In this document: one piece after another, positions 16,579 to 25,498 of the stretch | Layout: each line of letters starts with the position of its first letter | Numbering within the stretch: position 1 is the stretch's first letter | Assembly (NCBI GenBank): GCA_963773335.1 | Contig: CAVZAT010000004.1 | Coordinates: 1,612,001 to 1,676,000, forward strand | DNA: 64,000 nucleotides | Direction of reading: 5' to 3' | From: UBA4742 sp963773335 | GTDB taxonomy: Bacteria > Actinomycetota > Acidimicrobiia > Acidimicrobiales > Acidimicrobilacustridaceae | Notes under the pieces: model-generated | Told to the model about the DNA's origin: nothing | The model's database searches: none | What the model saw: only the letters and a program-made list of their open reading frames with translations | Made by a program: the position numbers and the translations under genes

Positions 16579-17916
16579 TCAGCCGACGTTGCTGGGCCAT
16601 TCGGGGCGGTGGTAGCCGTCGAAGCGAAGCTCGCCGCCGCGCAGCTCCCGGATGGTCAGGAAATCGCCCTTGTACCCCTTGCGATCCCACGGGCCGAACT
16701 GGATGTAGCAGCCGGGGCCACCGTTGGTGGCCGGCATCCAACGGATGCGCTCCATACCCTCCTTGACCCACCTGGGATGCGGGATGGCGGCGTTGGCGAT
16801 GCCGTGGATGGCCACCCGGGCGGTGTCGTAGGCCAGGGCCACGACCACGTTGCGGGTGCTGCGCCCGAAGCGCCGCTCGAAGCGTTCGACCATGGCGTTG
16901 TAGTTGGGATTGGCCCCGTCCTCGCCCAGCTGGTCGACGCCGTGCCATCCCTCCAGCCCCTCGGCCCAGGCGTTGCTGTTCGAATAGAACATGAACGCCG
17001 TGCCCATGACCCGGGGCGGGTCCCAGTCGAGCGCCTTGAAGGCCTTGGCGAAGTGAAAGGTGGCGTAGCCGTAGCCCCCGTAGTAGAGGCCTTGGGTGCC
17101 CAGGTCGCGCATCGTGGCCAGGTCGGACTCCAGCCCCACCGGGTTGGGCTCGAGCTTCACCTCGCGGGTGATGGTGAGCCCCAGGGAGATGGCGGTGTCG
17201 CGGAAGTAGTCGGCGTAGTCCTTGCCCGACGAACCGGCCTCCCAGAACAGGCCCACCCGCTCGAGGCCCTGGGCCTTGAGCCACTGGGCACACATGGTGC
17301 CCTCGGTGGGGATGTCGCCGTTGGCCACCGTGAAGCAGTACTCGGAGGCGAAGCGGTGGGCCCCGGTCCAACCGATGCAGGCCACGCCCAGCTCGTTGGC
17401 GGTGTCCTGGAGCACCAGCGAGTTGTCCGAGATCATCGGGCCCAGCACCACCACGCAGCCCTGATCGACCAGCCACCGGTAGCCGTCGATCACCTTGCGG
17501 TAGTTCTCCCGGGGCAGGCCCCGGGCGTCAGCGATGACCAGTTGCACCGGGCTGCGGCCCCAGATCCCTTCGTTGAGCGCGTCCTCGATGGCCAGGATGG
17601 TCGGATCGATCCAGTCGGCCAGCAGCTGGTTGAGATCCATGTCGATGAGGATCCCGATCTTGACCGGCTCGAAGGGATCGCCCTGGGTCTGCAGGCCATG
17701 GGTCGGCGGATAGATGGTGATGCCCTGCACGGCCTTGTCGGTGGCCGCGCCCCCGCCGTGGTACCAGCTGCTCCCCCGCTCGCCCCCTTCGCCCTCGAGG
17801 AAGCTCTGGGTGCCGTGGGTGACCGACGAGACGGCCCGGTCGGCCTGGGCGATGCCCAGATCCACCGGCTCGGGGAACATCCGCTCCGCGTACTGGTGCT
17901 GGTCTTCCTCGGCCAT
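16579..17916 (-). CDS. Leucine-binding-protein-like (Peripla_BP_6) protein without a signal peptide
   Basis: The product has 445 residues. From about residue 85 it matches branched-chain amino-acid binding proteins of ABC transporters (VKIGILIDMD, VIADARGLPREN, VVLGPMISDNS, GVACIGWTG, RVGLFWEAGSSGKDYADYF). The N-terminus is polar (MAEEDQHQYAERMFPEPVD) with no hydrophobic stretch or lipobox, so it should stay in the cytoplasm and act as a ligand sensor or carrier. No permease or ATPase genes are nearby. A G-rich ribosome site precedes the ATG. It diverges from the amidohydrolase gene across a GAAC-N4-GTTC operator. Confidence 0.75.
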   Translation of the reverse strand: MAEEDQHQYAERMFPEPVDLGIAQADRAVSSVTHGTQSFLEGEGGERGSSWYHGGGAATDKAVQGITIYPPTHGLQTQGDPFEPVKIGILIDMDLNQLLADWIDPTILAIEDALNEGIWGRSPVQLVIADARGLPRENYRKVIDGYRWLVDQGCVVVLGPMISDNSLVLQDTANELGVACIGWTGAHRFASEYCFTVANGDIPTEGTMCAQWLKAQGLERVGLFWEAGSSGKDYADYFRDTAISLGLTITREVKLEPNPVGLESDLATMRDLGTQGLYYGGYGYATFHFAKAFKALDWDPPRVMGTAFMFYSNSNAWAEGLEGWHGVDQLGEDGANPNYNAMVERFERRFGRSTRNVVVALAYDTARVAIHGIANAAIPHPRWVKEGMERIRWMPATNGGPGCYIQFGPWDRKGYKGDFLTIRELRGGELRFDGYHRPEWPSNVG

Positions 17917-17949
17917 CCCGGCATCCCCCCTAAGCCCTGTTCAAGTTTC

Positions 17950-17963
17950 CGAACTATAGTTCA
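17950..17963. promoter_or_regulatory. GAAC-N4-GTTC palindromic operator, site 2
   Basis: GAACTATAGTTC, a perfect 12-bp palindrome, lies between the divergent binding-protein and amidohydrolase genes, 34 and 32 bases from their starts. The arms match the TetR-linked site at 14612. Confidence 0.6.
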
Positions 17964-17994
17964 TTCTGTCGACGACCATCCCAGGGGGACCACC

Positions 17995-19277
17995 ATGGAC
18001 GCAGCCGACCTGATCCTCGTCAGCGTGGACGACCACTTGGTCGAGCCCCCCGATCTGTTCGAGGGACACATCCCCGCGGCCTACCGTGACCGGGCCCCGA
18101 AGGTGGTGCGCACCGCCAACGGCGACGACGTGTGGACCTTCAACGGCGCCACCATCCCCAACATCGGGCTCAACGCCGTGGCTGGGCGGCCCCGCGAGGA
18201 GTACGGGATCGAGCCCACCTCCTTCGAGGAGATGCGCCCCGGTTGCTTCGACATCCACGAGCGCATCAAGGACATGAACGCGGGTGGCGTGCTGGGCTCG
18301 ATGTGCTTCCCGTCGTTTCCCGGGTTCAGCGGCCGACTGTTCGCGGCGGCCGACGACAAGGACCTGGCCCTGGCCGTGCTCCAGGCCTACAACGACTGGC
18401 ACGTCGACGAGTGGTGTGGCGCCTATCCCGGCCGGTTCATCCCCATGGGCCTGCCCGTGCTGTGGGACGCGGAGCTGTGCGCGGCCGAGGTGCGCCGACT
18501 GGCGGCCAAGGGCGTGCATTCGCTCACCTTCACCGAGAACCCCAACACGCTGGGCTACCCGAGCTTCCACGACCCGCTACTGGGACCCGCTGTGGCGCCG
18601 CGCTGTGCGACGAGGGCGTGGTGCTGTCGGTGCACCTGGGTTCGTCGGGCCAGCTGGCCGTGACCGCGCCGGACGCGCCGATCGACGTGATGATCACGCT
18701 GCAGCCCATGAACATCTGCGCGGCGGCGGCCGACTTGCTCTGGTCGCGGGTGATCAAGGACTTCCCCGATCTGCGCATCGCCCTGTCCGAGGGTGGCACC
18801 GGGTGGATCCCCTACTTCCTGGATCGGCTCGACCGCACCTACGAGATGCATCACCTGTGGACCGGGCAGGACTTCGGCGACCGGCTGCCCAGCGACGTGT
18901 TCCGGGAGCACTTCCTGACCTGCTTCATCGCCGATCCCATCGGCATCAAGCTGCGCGACGACATCGGCATCGACAACATCGCCTGGGAGTGCGACTACCC
19001 GCACTCGGACTCGTCGTGGCCCGAGGCCCCCGAGGAGCTGGCCCGGGTGGCCGCCGGCGTGTCCGACGAGGACCTGAACAAGATCTCGCACGGCAACGCC
19101 ATGCGCTGGTACGCCTACGACCCGTTCGCGGTGCGCACCCGCGAGCAGTCGACGGTGGCCGCGCTGCGGGCCGAGGCGGCCGGCCACGACGTGGCCACCC
19201 ACTCGTTCGACACCGGCCGCTACGAGCGCAAGAAGGGCGCAGATCTGGGCAAGCTGGCCAAGGCCGCCACCGCCTGA
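17995..19277 (+). CDS. Amidohydrolase-family (Amidohydro_2) metal-dependent hydrolase, two frame breaks
   Basis: The N-terminus SVDDHLVEPPDLF carries the DxHxxEP-type start of amidohydrolase-2 proteins (decarboxylases and hydrolases of aromatic or acyl compounds). The C-terminal half has ALSEGGTGWIPYFLDRLDR and the metal-binding ECDYPHSDSSWP. Two single extra bases, near 18580 and 18595, break the frame twice within 30 bases (DP | YWDPLWR | ALCDEGVVLSVHLGSSG). With them removed the protein is about 426 residues. AGGGGGA precedes the ATG. The substrate is probably a product or precursor of the neighbouring CoA pathway (inference). Confidence 0.75.
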
Positions 19278-19396
19278 CCTGTCTCCCCCGCCGCCCCCGC
19301 CCGCGGCTCGCACCTGGCAGATCGGAAGTCCTCGCCTTCGGACACCGCACATCTTGGTGCCCGGCTTCCGGGATTCGGGCGCGCCGGCGACCCACC

Positions 19397-19948
19397 TCAG
19401 AAGCCGACGAGCGGCGGCGTGTCCTTGGGGGCCGCGCCCTTCACGAAGCGGATGCAGATCGGATAGCGCCACCACACGCCCTTGGAGGCCTGGACGGCCC
19501 CGATGATGGCGAACACCCAACTGCCCACGATCACGGCGAGCATGGCCAACCACACGGCCACGAAGCCGATGCCGAAGCCCGCCCCGGCCGCACCGCTGGA
19601 CGCACCCGACAGAGCCGCCCCGGCGAAGATGGCCACGAAGAGCAGGGCGAACGCGCCGAGCCAGCCGATCATGATGGTCAGGCTGAAGTTGAGGCCCTCC
19701 GACGAGTGGTGACGGGTGTAGAGGTCACGCGGGTCGGTGACCAGGTAGAGGATGAGGGGCAGGATGAAGCCGCCCACCACGGGACCCAAGTGGGACAGGA
19801 TGGCCATGGCCTTGTTGGGCTGAGGGGGCGGCGGCGGACCCGGGGGCGCGGCCACCGGACCCCAGGCCTGGCCGTCCCACCAGCGGATGTAGCCGGCCGG
19901 GTCGGGATACCAGCCCGGTGCCGCCGTCGATGCCTGAGCGTCGCTCAC
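19397..19948 (-). CDS. DUF2510-DUF4870 membrane protein
   Basis: This 183-residue protein has an N-terminal DUF2510 domain (PGWYPDPAGYIRWWDGQAW) and a Pro-rich linker. A DUF4870-like domain (AILSHLGPVVGGFILPLILY, HSSEGLNFSLTI) with about four membrane helices follows. It is a common actinobacterial integral membrane protein of unknown function. It is followed by no same-strand partner and lies just downstream of a crotonase gene. Confidence 0.75.
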   Translation of the reverse strand: MSDAQASTAAPGWYPDPAGYIRWWDGQAWGPVAAPPGPPPPPQPNKAMAILSHLGPVVGGFILPLILYLVTDPRDLYTRHHSSEGLNFSLTIMIGWLGAFALLFVAIFAGAALSGASSGAAGAGFGIGFVAVWLAMLAVIVGSWVFAIIGAVQASKGVWWRYPICIRFVKGAAPKDTPPLVGF

Positions 19949-19961
19949 CGCCGGTACCTCC

Positions 19962-20766
19962 TCAGCCGTCCGTGAACCGGGGCGGGCGCTTCTCGACGAA
20001 GGCGGCCATGGCCTCGCCCAGATCGGCGGTGGTGGCGGCCAGCAACTGGGTGCGGTTCTCCAGGTCGATGCCGGCGGTGAGGCTGCCCACCTCGAGCTGG
20101 CTCCACATGACCTCCTTGGTCATCTGCACCCCGAAGGGGCTGTTGGCCAGGATGCAGCTCGGCGTGGTCGAGGGCGGCAGCCACCACCTCGCCGTCGGAA
20201 ACCACCCGGGCCACCAACCCGATGCGCTCGGCTTCGGCCGCGTCCACGAAGCGTCCGGTCAGCATCAGTTCGTAGGCCCGCGACGCCCCGATCAGCCGGG
20301 GCAGCAGCCACGACACCCCGATGTCGCAGCCCGACAGACCGACGCGCACGAAGGCCACGTTGAACCGAGCCGAGGCCGCGGCCAGACGGATGTCGCAGGC
20401 CAGGGCCAAGGCGAACCCGCCGCCCGAGGCCGCGCCGTTGACCGCGGCGATGAGGATGGGCCGCATCGAACGCATGCGGGGCACCAGGTTGGCGATCGAC
20501 TGCTGGGTGGCCAGGCCGGCCTGCGCCCGACCCAGGCCCTCGGCGGCGGGTGGGGTGGCCCCCGCCTTCAGGTCGAGCCCGGCACAGAAGCCGGCGCCGG
20601 CGCCGGTGAGGACGACCACCCGACACGAGCGGTCCTGGTGGAGGGCCTCGAACGTGTCGTGCAGCCCGGCGATCATCTCGGCGTCCATGGCGTTGCGCGC
20701 CTCGGGCCGATCAAGCGTCACCAGGGCCACGCCGTCATGGGAACGATCCACCGTCAGCACCGTCAT
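19962..20766 (-). CDS. Enoyl-CoA hydratase-family protein, one frame break
   Basis: The crotonase fold has GAGFCAGLDLKAG and AAVNGAASGGGFALALACDIRLA, then FVRVGLSGCDIGVSWLLPRL. At about 20158 an extra base interrupts the frame. In the restored frame the protein continues as CILANSPFGVQMTKEVMWSQ and ends RPPRFTDG, about 267 residues in all. The first catalytic position reads GGGFALAL rather than GGxE. Function is probably an enoyl-CoA or related CoA-ester reaction. Confidence 0.75.
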
Positions 20767-20796
20767 CCACCGCGACGCTAGCCAGCCGCAGCCCGC

Positions 20797-21373
20797 TCAG
20801 TGCGGGACGCCGCTGGCGGGGACCGACGGCAACGACGCCACGTAGCGGTTCATGGCCCGGTCCACGCCCCGGCGGTCGCCGGTGGCCAACAGGTCGAGCA
20901 GCAGGCCGCGGGTGACGGCCAAGCCCAGTCGGGCCTGATCGCGCGCCTCGCGCCCCGACAGGCCCATCTGGCGGCCCAGCTCGGTGGCCGGCTCCAGCCA
21001 CGACTCGACGATGCCGTCCAGCAGCGGAGCCAGAGCCGGATGGCCGTGCAACGCCTGGCCGTAGAGCTCGAAGAACAGGCGCTCGAGTGGCCACATGGCC
21101 GGATCGGCCAGCCTGGTCCACACCCGCCGCACGAGTTGGTCGGGGCGATCGACCGACGTCGCGCCCAGGTCAGCCAGTGCCTGTCGCTGGCGCGCTTCGA
21201 CCGTGCGAACCACCTCGACCAGCAACCCGTCCTTCGAGCCGAAGTGGTAGATCAGCATGCGGTGGCTGGTGCCGAGGGCATCGGCCAGCCCGCGGCAGGG
21301 TCAGCTCGGCCACCCCGTGCTCGCTCACGTGGTCGATGGTGGCATCGAGCAAGCGCGACTTGGCCGCAGACAT
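20797..21373 (-). CDS. TetR-family transcriptional regulator, one frame break
   Basis: The restored protein of about 191 residues begins MSAAKSRLLDATIDHVSEHG. It passes through the helix-turn-helix (ELTLR, LADALGTSHRMLIYHFGSKDGLL) and a C-terminal helical domain. One extra base at about 21295 breaks the frame inside the DNA-binding domain. Two adjacent GGTACATGTACC palindromes lie 67-94 bases upstream, between this gene and the divergent SRPBCC gene, and are its likely operators. Confidence 0.75.
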
Positions 21374-21439
21374 GACCGGGACCGGCGAGGTGGCTCGGTC
21401 CTCCGGATCGCGTTCGGGTCCAGCGGGTTGTCGGTGAGC

Positions 21440-21467
21440 GGTACATGTACCGTATGGTACATGTACC
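21440..21467. promoter_or_regulatory. Tandem 12-bp palindromes, probable TetR operator
   Basis: Two identical perfect palindromes GGTACATGTACC (21440-21451 and 21456-21467) are separated by GTAT, with 16 bp between centres. They lie between the divergent TetR and SRPBCC genes. The layout fits cooperative binding by two TetR dimers controlling both directions. Confidence 0.7.
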
Positions 21468-21517
21468 GATTGGGTTCAATTGATCATGCGTCTGCTCGAG
21501 CATTGGAGACCGCCGTC

Positions 21518-21982
21518 ATGGCGCACCACGAGATCGACGTCACCGTCACCACCTCGGCCGATCCGGCGACCGTGTACGCCCTGCTGCGCGACGGCGCCAG
21601 CTGGCCCAGCTGGTCACCCATCGGATCCTTCGAGCTCGAGCGCCCGGCAGCCGACGAACCCGAGGGCCTGGGGGCGGTGCGCATCTTCCGCACGCCCCGA
21701 CCGATCGGCCAGTCCGAGAGCCACGAACAGATCGTCGAGCTGATCCCCGACCGCCGGTTCAGCTACGTGTTGGTCTCCGGCCTGCCCATCCGCGACTACC
21801 GGGCCGACGTCGACCTGACCCCGACCGACGACGGCGGCACCTCCATCCGATGGCACTCGACCTTCTCCGGGGGCCGTATGCCCGGGAGCGGTCCGCTGTT
21901 CCAACGCATGCTGGGCAAGTTCGTGGCCCGGGTGGCCCAGGGTCTGGCTGCCCGGGCGTCCCAGGATGCTCGGGCCCGCTGA
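21518..21982 (+). CDS. SRPBCC-family (polyketide cyclase/START-like) protein
   Basis: This 154-residue single-domain protein has the SRPBCC pattern: HHEIDVTVTTSADPATVYALL at the start, WPSWSPIGSFEL, a central PDRRFSYVLVSGLP strand pair and a C-terminal helix (LFQRMLGKFVARVAQGL). Such proteins bind hydrophobic ligands or act as cyclases. It is divergent from a TetR gene across a double operator, so it is probably induced by that regulator's ligand. The ATG after a purine-rich stretch was used. Confidence 0.75.
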   Translation: MAHHEIDVTVTTSADPATVYALLRDGASWPSWSPIGSFELERPAADEPEGLGAVRIFRTPRPIGQSESHEQIVELIPDRRFSYVLVSGLPIRDYRADVDLTPTDDGGTSIRWHSTFSGGRMPGSGPLFQRMLGKFVARVAQGLAARASQDARAR

Positions 21983-21988
21983 ACCGCG

Positions 21989-22762
21989 TCAGCCGAGGCG
22001 ACGGGCCTTCCAGACCTCCTCGGCCGGCCACCGGCGGGCCCAGTCCACCGTGACGAAGTCGTAGGTGGTCGAGTTCTGAGCGTCCGCCGGTGGCTGCAGC
22101 TCGAGCAGGTCCTCGACCTCGAACCCGGTCGATCGCAGCAGGCGGATCATGTCGCCGTGGCTCAGGTGGAACTCCACGGTGGGGTCGTCGGGCCACTCGA
22201 ATCGATGCATGCCGAACTGGGGTCGTCGCAGTCGCTCGGTGGCCGCCTCGCCGTCCACGTCCGACACGCACAGCATGACGAGGCTGCTGTTCCCCAGGAA
22301 GATCAGCTGGCCGCCCGGGCGCAGCAGGCGGGCAGCCTCGGGGATCCAGCGATAGGGATCGGCCCAGATGGCGGCGCCGTACTCGCTGATGACCAGGTCG
22401 AACGAGGCGTCCGGAAACGGGACCGCCTCGCCCGCGGCCCGGATGAGCGGGAAGGACAACCCGAACTCGGCCTGGCACGCGGCGGCGATGGCCAACTGGC
22501 CCGGGGTGGGATCCACGGCCACCGGGCGCGCCCCCCGGCGGGCCAACCAGGCTGACACGTAGGCGGTGCCACAGCCCAGCTCGATGGTGTCCAGTCCGGC
22601 CACCTCCGCCGGCAGCACCCCGACGTCGGACTCGGAGATACCGAACACGCCCCACTGGGGCTCGCGGGCCCAGGTCTCTCGCCCGAACGCGGCCTGATCG
22701 TCGTGGCGCGATTCCCACCAGGCCGTGTTGGCGTCCAGGTAGTCGAGCGGCGTGTCGGACAT
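21989..22762 (-). CDS. SAM-dependent methyltransferase, class I
   Basis: This 257-residue Rossmann-fold methyltransferase has motif I IELGCGTAYVSAWLARRG near residue 60, an acidic residue ending strand 2 (AVDPTP), and post-I/motif IV regions FDLVISEYGAAIWADP and LLRPGGQLIFLG. The substrate is unknown. It lies tail-to-tail with the SRPBCC gene and upstream of no clear partner. Confidence 0.8.
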   Translation of the reverse strand: MSDTPLDYLDANTAWWESRHDDQAAFGRETWAREPQWGVFGISESDVGVLPAEVAGLDTIELGCGTAYVSAWLARRGARPVAVDPTPGQLAIAAACQAEFGLSFPLIRAAGEAVPFPDASFDLVISEYGAAIWADPYRWIPEAARLLRPGGQLIFLGNSSLVMLCVSDVDGEAATERLRRPQFGMHRFEWPDDPTVEFHLSHGDMIRLLRSTGFEVEDLLELQPPADAQNSTTYDFVTVDWARRWPAEEVWKARRLG

Positions 22763-22796
22763 GGCCGCACCCTAGGCGGGCGATGGCCGGGGCGGC

Positions 22797-24468
22797 TCAG
22801 CGCTTCTCGTAGGTGATGCCGGAGGTCTCGGCGTCCCAGGTACCGGAGGTGACGCCCTCGTCGCGCAGGTCGCGCTTGAGCACGCGGCCCACCGGGCTGC
22901 GGGGCAACTCGGCGCGGAACTCGATGTAGCGGGGCAGCACGAAGTAGGGCAGCTCGTCGATGCACCAGCGGAACAACTCGTCGGGCGACAGGTCCTCGCC
23001 CTCGGCCACGGTGGCGGTGATCTTGAGGTCGTCCTCGGTGAGCTCGCTGGCCACCGCGTGCACGGCCACGTCGGCCAGCTTCCCGTGACCCATGAGGATG
23101 CGCTCCACTTCGAAGCTGGAGATGTTCTCGCCCCGCCGGCGCAGGTAGTCGGCCTTGCGGTCGACGAAGTAGAGGTACTCGTCCGCGTCGACCCGGCCGA
23201 CGTCGCCCGTGTGGTACCACCAGTTGCGGCTGGTGGCCACGGTGGCCTCGGGGTTGCCCCAGTAGCCCTCGAACATCACGTGGGGACGCTTGGGGCGCAG
23301 GACGATCTCACCGTCGGTGTCGGGCCCCAGCTCGTGGTCGTCGTCGTCGAAGATGCGCACATCGAAGTACTCGTCGTTGATCACCCCGGCCGCGTTCGGT
23401 CGGTTGTCGATGCCGGGCGGCTGCCACGACACCAGGCTGGCCTCGGTCACGCCGTAGGCCCCGCTGAAGGTGGTCAGCCCGAACCGCTCCTTGATGACCG
23501 ACTCGACCTCCACCGGCATGGGCGCCGCCCCCAGCAGGCGCAGGCTGGTGTTGGCCTCGGGCGCGCCGGAGCGGGGCATCTCCGGACGGTCGACGTCATG
23601 GGCCAACAGGTAGGCCATCGTCCCGAGCGTGGAGGTGATGGTGGCCCCGACCCGGTTCATCTCCGGCCAGAAGTTGGACACCGAGAAGCGGCCGTAGATG
23701 GCGGCCCGACCGCCCCACACCAGCGGCCCGACCACCGCCGTGGAGATGGCGTTGAAGTGGAACAGGGGCAGCGGGGTCCACACCACGTCCTGGGCCGTGC
23801 GCTTCCAGCAGATGCCGATCTGACTGGCCAGGGCTCCGTGGTAGTGGTGGCTGAGCATGCAGCCCTTCGACGGGCCGGTGGTACCCCCGGTGTAGATGAA
23901 GGTGGCCAGATCGCCCGGTCGGATGTGGACGCTCGGCGCCACCGGATCCGCGGCCAGCACGTCGGCCCAGGTGTGGATGGTCTGGCCCGCGGCGCCGGCG
24001 CGAAGCGCCGCCGCGCCACCACCCGCGCCGGCCTCGGGCTCGGGGTCGGGGACGACCACCACGTGGCCCAGCTGGGGCAGCTCCCCCAGCACCCGCGCCG
24101 CCCGGTCGGCCAGCGAGTCGGCCACCACCAGCACCTTGGCCCCCGAGTCGGCCAGCTGATGGCGCAGGTAGCTGCCCTTGTAGGCGGTGTTGACGGGCAC
24201 CGCCACCGCGCCGGCGGTGATGGCGCCCCACCAGGCCAGCGTGGCCTCGGGGGAGTTCTCGATCAGCGTGGCTACGCGGTCACCGGGCACCACCCCCAGC
24301 TCGACCAGCGCCCGGGCCAGGCTGGCGGCGTGTGTGCTGGACCTGAGCGGCGGTCAGCGATGTCCCGCACACGTCGAGATACGGACCGTCGGGGTCGGCC
24401 TCGAGGCGGCGAGCCATCAGGCCGACCACGGTGTCCTGGGGTTCGGCCTTCCACACGTCGGTGCTCAA
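22797..24468 (-). CDS. Acyl-CoA synthetase (AMP-dependent), one frame break
   Basis: This ANL-superfamily ligase has the P-loop YTGGTTGPSKGCMLSHHYH, the A5 motif YGVTEASLVSW, the A7 motif YHTGDVGRVDADEYLYFVDRK, RRRGENISSFEVE, and a C-terminal catalytic Lys in SPVGRVLKRDL. One extra base at about 24345 separates the N-terminal 45 residues (WKAEPQDTVVGLMARRLEAD...) from the main frame (VVPGDRVATLIENSPEA). The restored length is about 556 residues, starting at TTG. A GAAC-N4-GTTC operator lies 39 bases upstream, which ties it to the TetR regulon. Confidence 0.8.
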
Positions 24469-24506
24469 AGCGCTGTCACTCCCCTGGTCGCCGGCGGCGA
24501 CGATAT

Positions 24507-24520
24507 TGAACCACAGTTCA
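24507..24520. promoter_or_regulatory. GAAC-N4-GTTC palindromic operator, site 3
   Basis: TGAACCACAGTTCA, with arms TGAAC/GTTCA and a 4-base centre, lies upstream of the acyl-CoA synthetase and is shared in form with sites at 14612, 17951 and 25442. Confidence 0.55.
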
Positions 24521-24544
24521 TCTGGCGAGAACCCAGGTTCGAGG

Positions 24545-25336
24545 TCAGGGCTTGTCGAGCTGGCCCAGGACGGCCGCCTCCACGCCGGGGCCGCGCAGCA
24601 GGTCGGCGAAGGCCGCGTCCTCGAGCTGGCGACCCCGGGCCACCGCCGCGGCCCGGGCGTCGATCAGCAGGCGCTTGGTGGCCATCAGTGCGGGCAGCGA
24701 CATGGCCGCGATCTCGGCGGCCAGCGCCTGAGCCTCGGCCAGCAGGTCGGCGGCGGGGACCACCCGCAGAGCCAGCCCGGCCTCCACCGCCTCGGCCGCA
24801 CTGATCCAGCGCGAGGTGAACAGGGCCAGGGCGGCGCGCTGGTCGCCCATCCGGCGGGGCAGCAGCACGCTGCTGGCCGCCTCCGGGGGCACCCCCATCT
24901 CGGCGAAGGGCGCCTTGAGCCGGGCGGTGTCGGCCATGAGCACCAGGTCGCAGTGAGCGAGCATGGTCAGCCCGAGCCCGACCCCGGCACCGTTGACCGC
25001 GGCCACCAGCGGCTTGGGGAAGGTCGTGAGCCCGTCGAGGAAGGTCGTGAACCCGTGGTCCGAGGCCGACACGGTCGGCGCGTCCGGCGACGATCCGCCC
25101 TCGCCCATACCGGCCACCATGGCGGCCATCTCGACCAGGTCGGTGCCGGCGCAGAAGCTGCGGCCCTCGCCGGTCACCACCACCGCCCCCACCCGGTCGT
25201 CGGAGGCGGCGTCGCCCATGGCCTCGGCCACCGCGGCGTACAGCGCGTGGTTGAAGGCGTTGGCCTGGCCGGGTCGGGTGAAGGTGATGGTGCGCACCCG
25301 GTCGGCGTCGGCCACCCGGATCACGTCGGCGCTCAT
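24545..25336 (-). CDS. Enoyl-CoA hydratase/isomerase-family protein
   Basis: The product has 263 residues, with GRSFCAGTDLVEMAAMV and AAVNGAGVGLGLTMLAHCDLV forming the oxyanion hole, and FAEMGVPPEAASSVLLPRRMG at the second catalytic region. The pattern (GVGLGLT, PPEAAS) is nearer to enoyl-CoA isomerases and related proteins than to classical hydratases. AGGAGG eight bases before the ATG fixes the start. It is divergent from the thiolase gene. Confidence 0.8.
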   Translation of the reverse strand: MSADVIRVADADRVRTITFTRPGQANAFNHALYAAVAEAMGDAASDDRVGAVVVTGEGRSFCAGTDLVEMAAMVAGMGEGGSSPDAPTVSASDHGFTTFLDGLTTFPKPLVAAVNGAGVGLGLTMLAHCDLVLMADTARLKAPFAEMGVPPEAASSVLLPRRMGDQRAALALFTSRWISAAEAVEAGLALRVVPAADLLAEAQALAAEIAAMSLPALMATKRLLIDARAAAVARGRQLEDAAFADLLRGPGVEAAVLGQLDKP

Positions 25337-25372
25337 GGTCGGTGCCTCCTGCGGGGCCGAGGCACCCCCGCC

Positions 25373-25420
25373 AAATCGGTGTAGAAAACCCCGCTCGGTG
25401 GGGGATTTCTACACCGATTT
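25373..25420. promoter_or_regulatory. Long inverted repeat in a divergent promoter region
   Basis: The arms AAATCGGTGTAGAAA and TTTCTACACCGATTT are perfect 15-bp complements. The 18-base spacer contains a further CCCC/GGGG pairing. It lies between the divergent crotonase and thiolase genes. It could be a regulator site, a hairpin ending readthrough, or a small mobile-repeat remnant. Confidence 0.6.
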
Positions 25421-25441
25421 CGAGGTGGGCCGGTCGAGCTG

Positions 25442-25455
25442 TGAACGGTCGTTCA
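25442..25455. promoter_or_regulatory. GAAC-N4-GTTC palindromic operator, site 4
   Basis: TGAACGGTCGTTCA lies 44 bases upstream of the thiolase ATG. Same arms as the TetR-linked site at 14612. Confidence 0.6.
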
Positions 25456-25498
25456 ATCTGTGTAGCCTCGGTTCCCAGCCGATGAGAACGGAGCTGTC

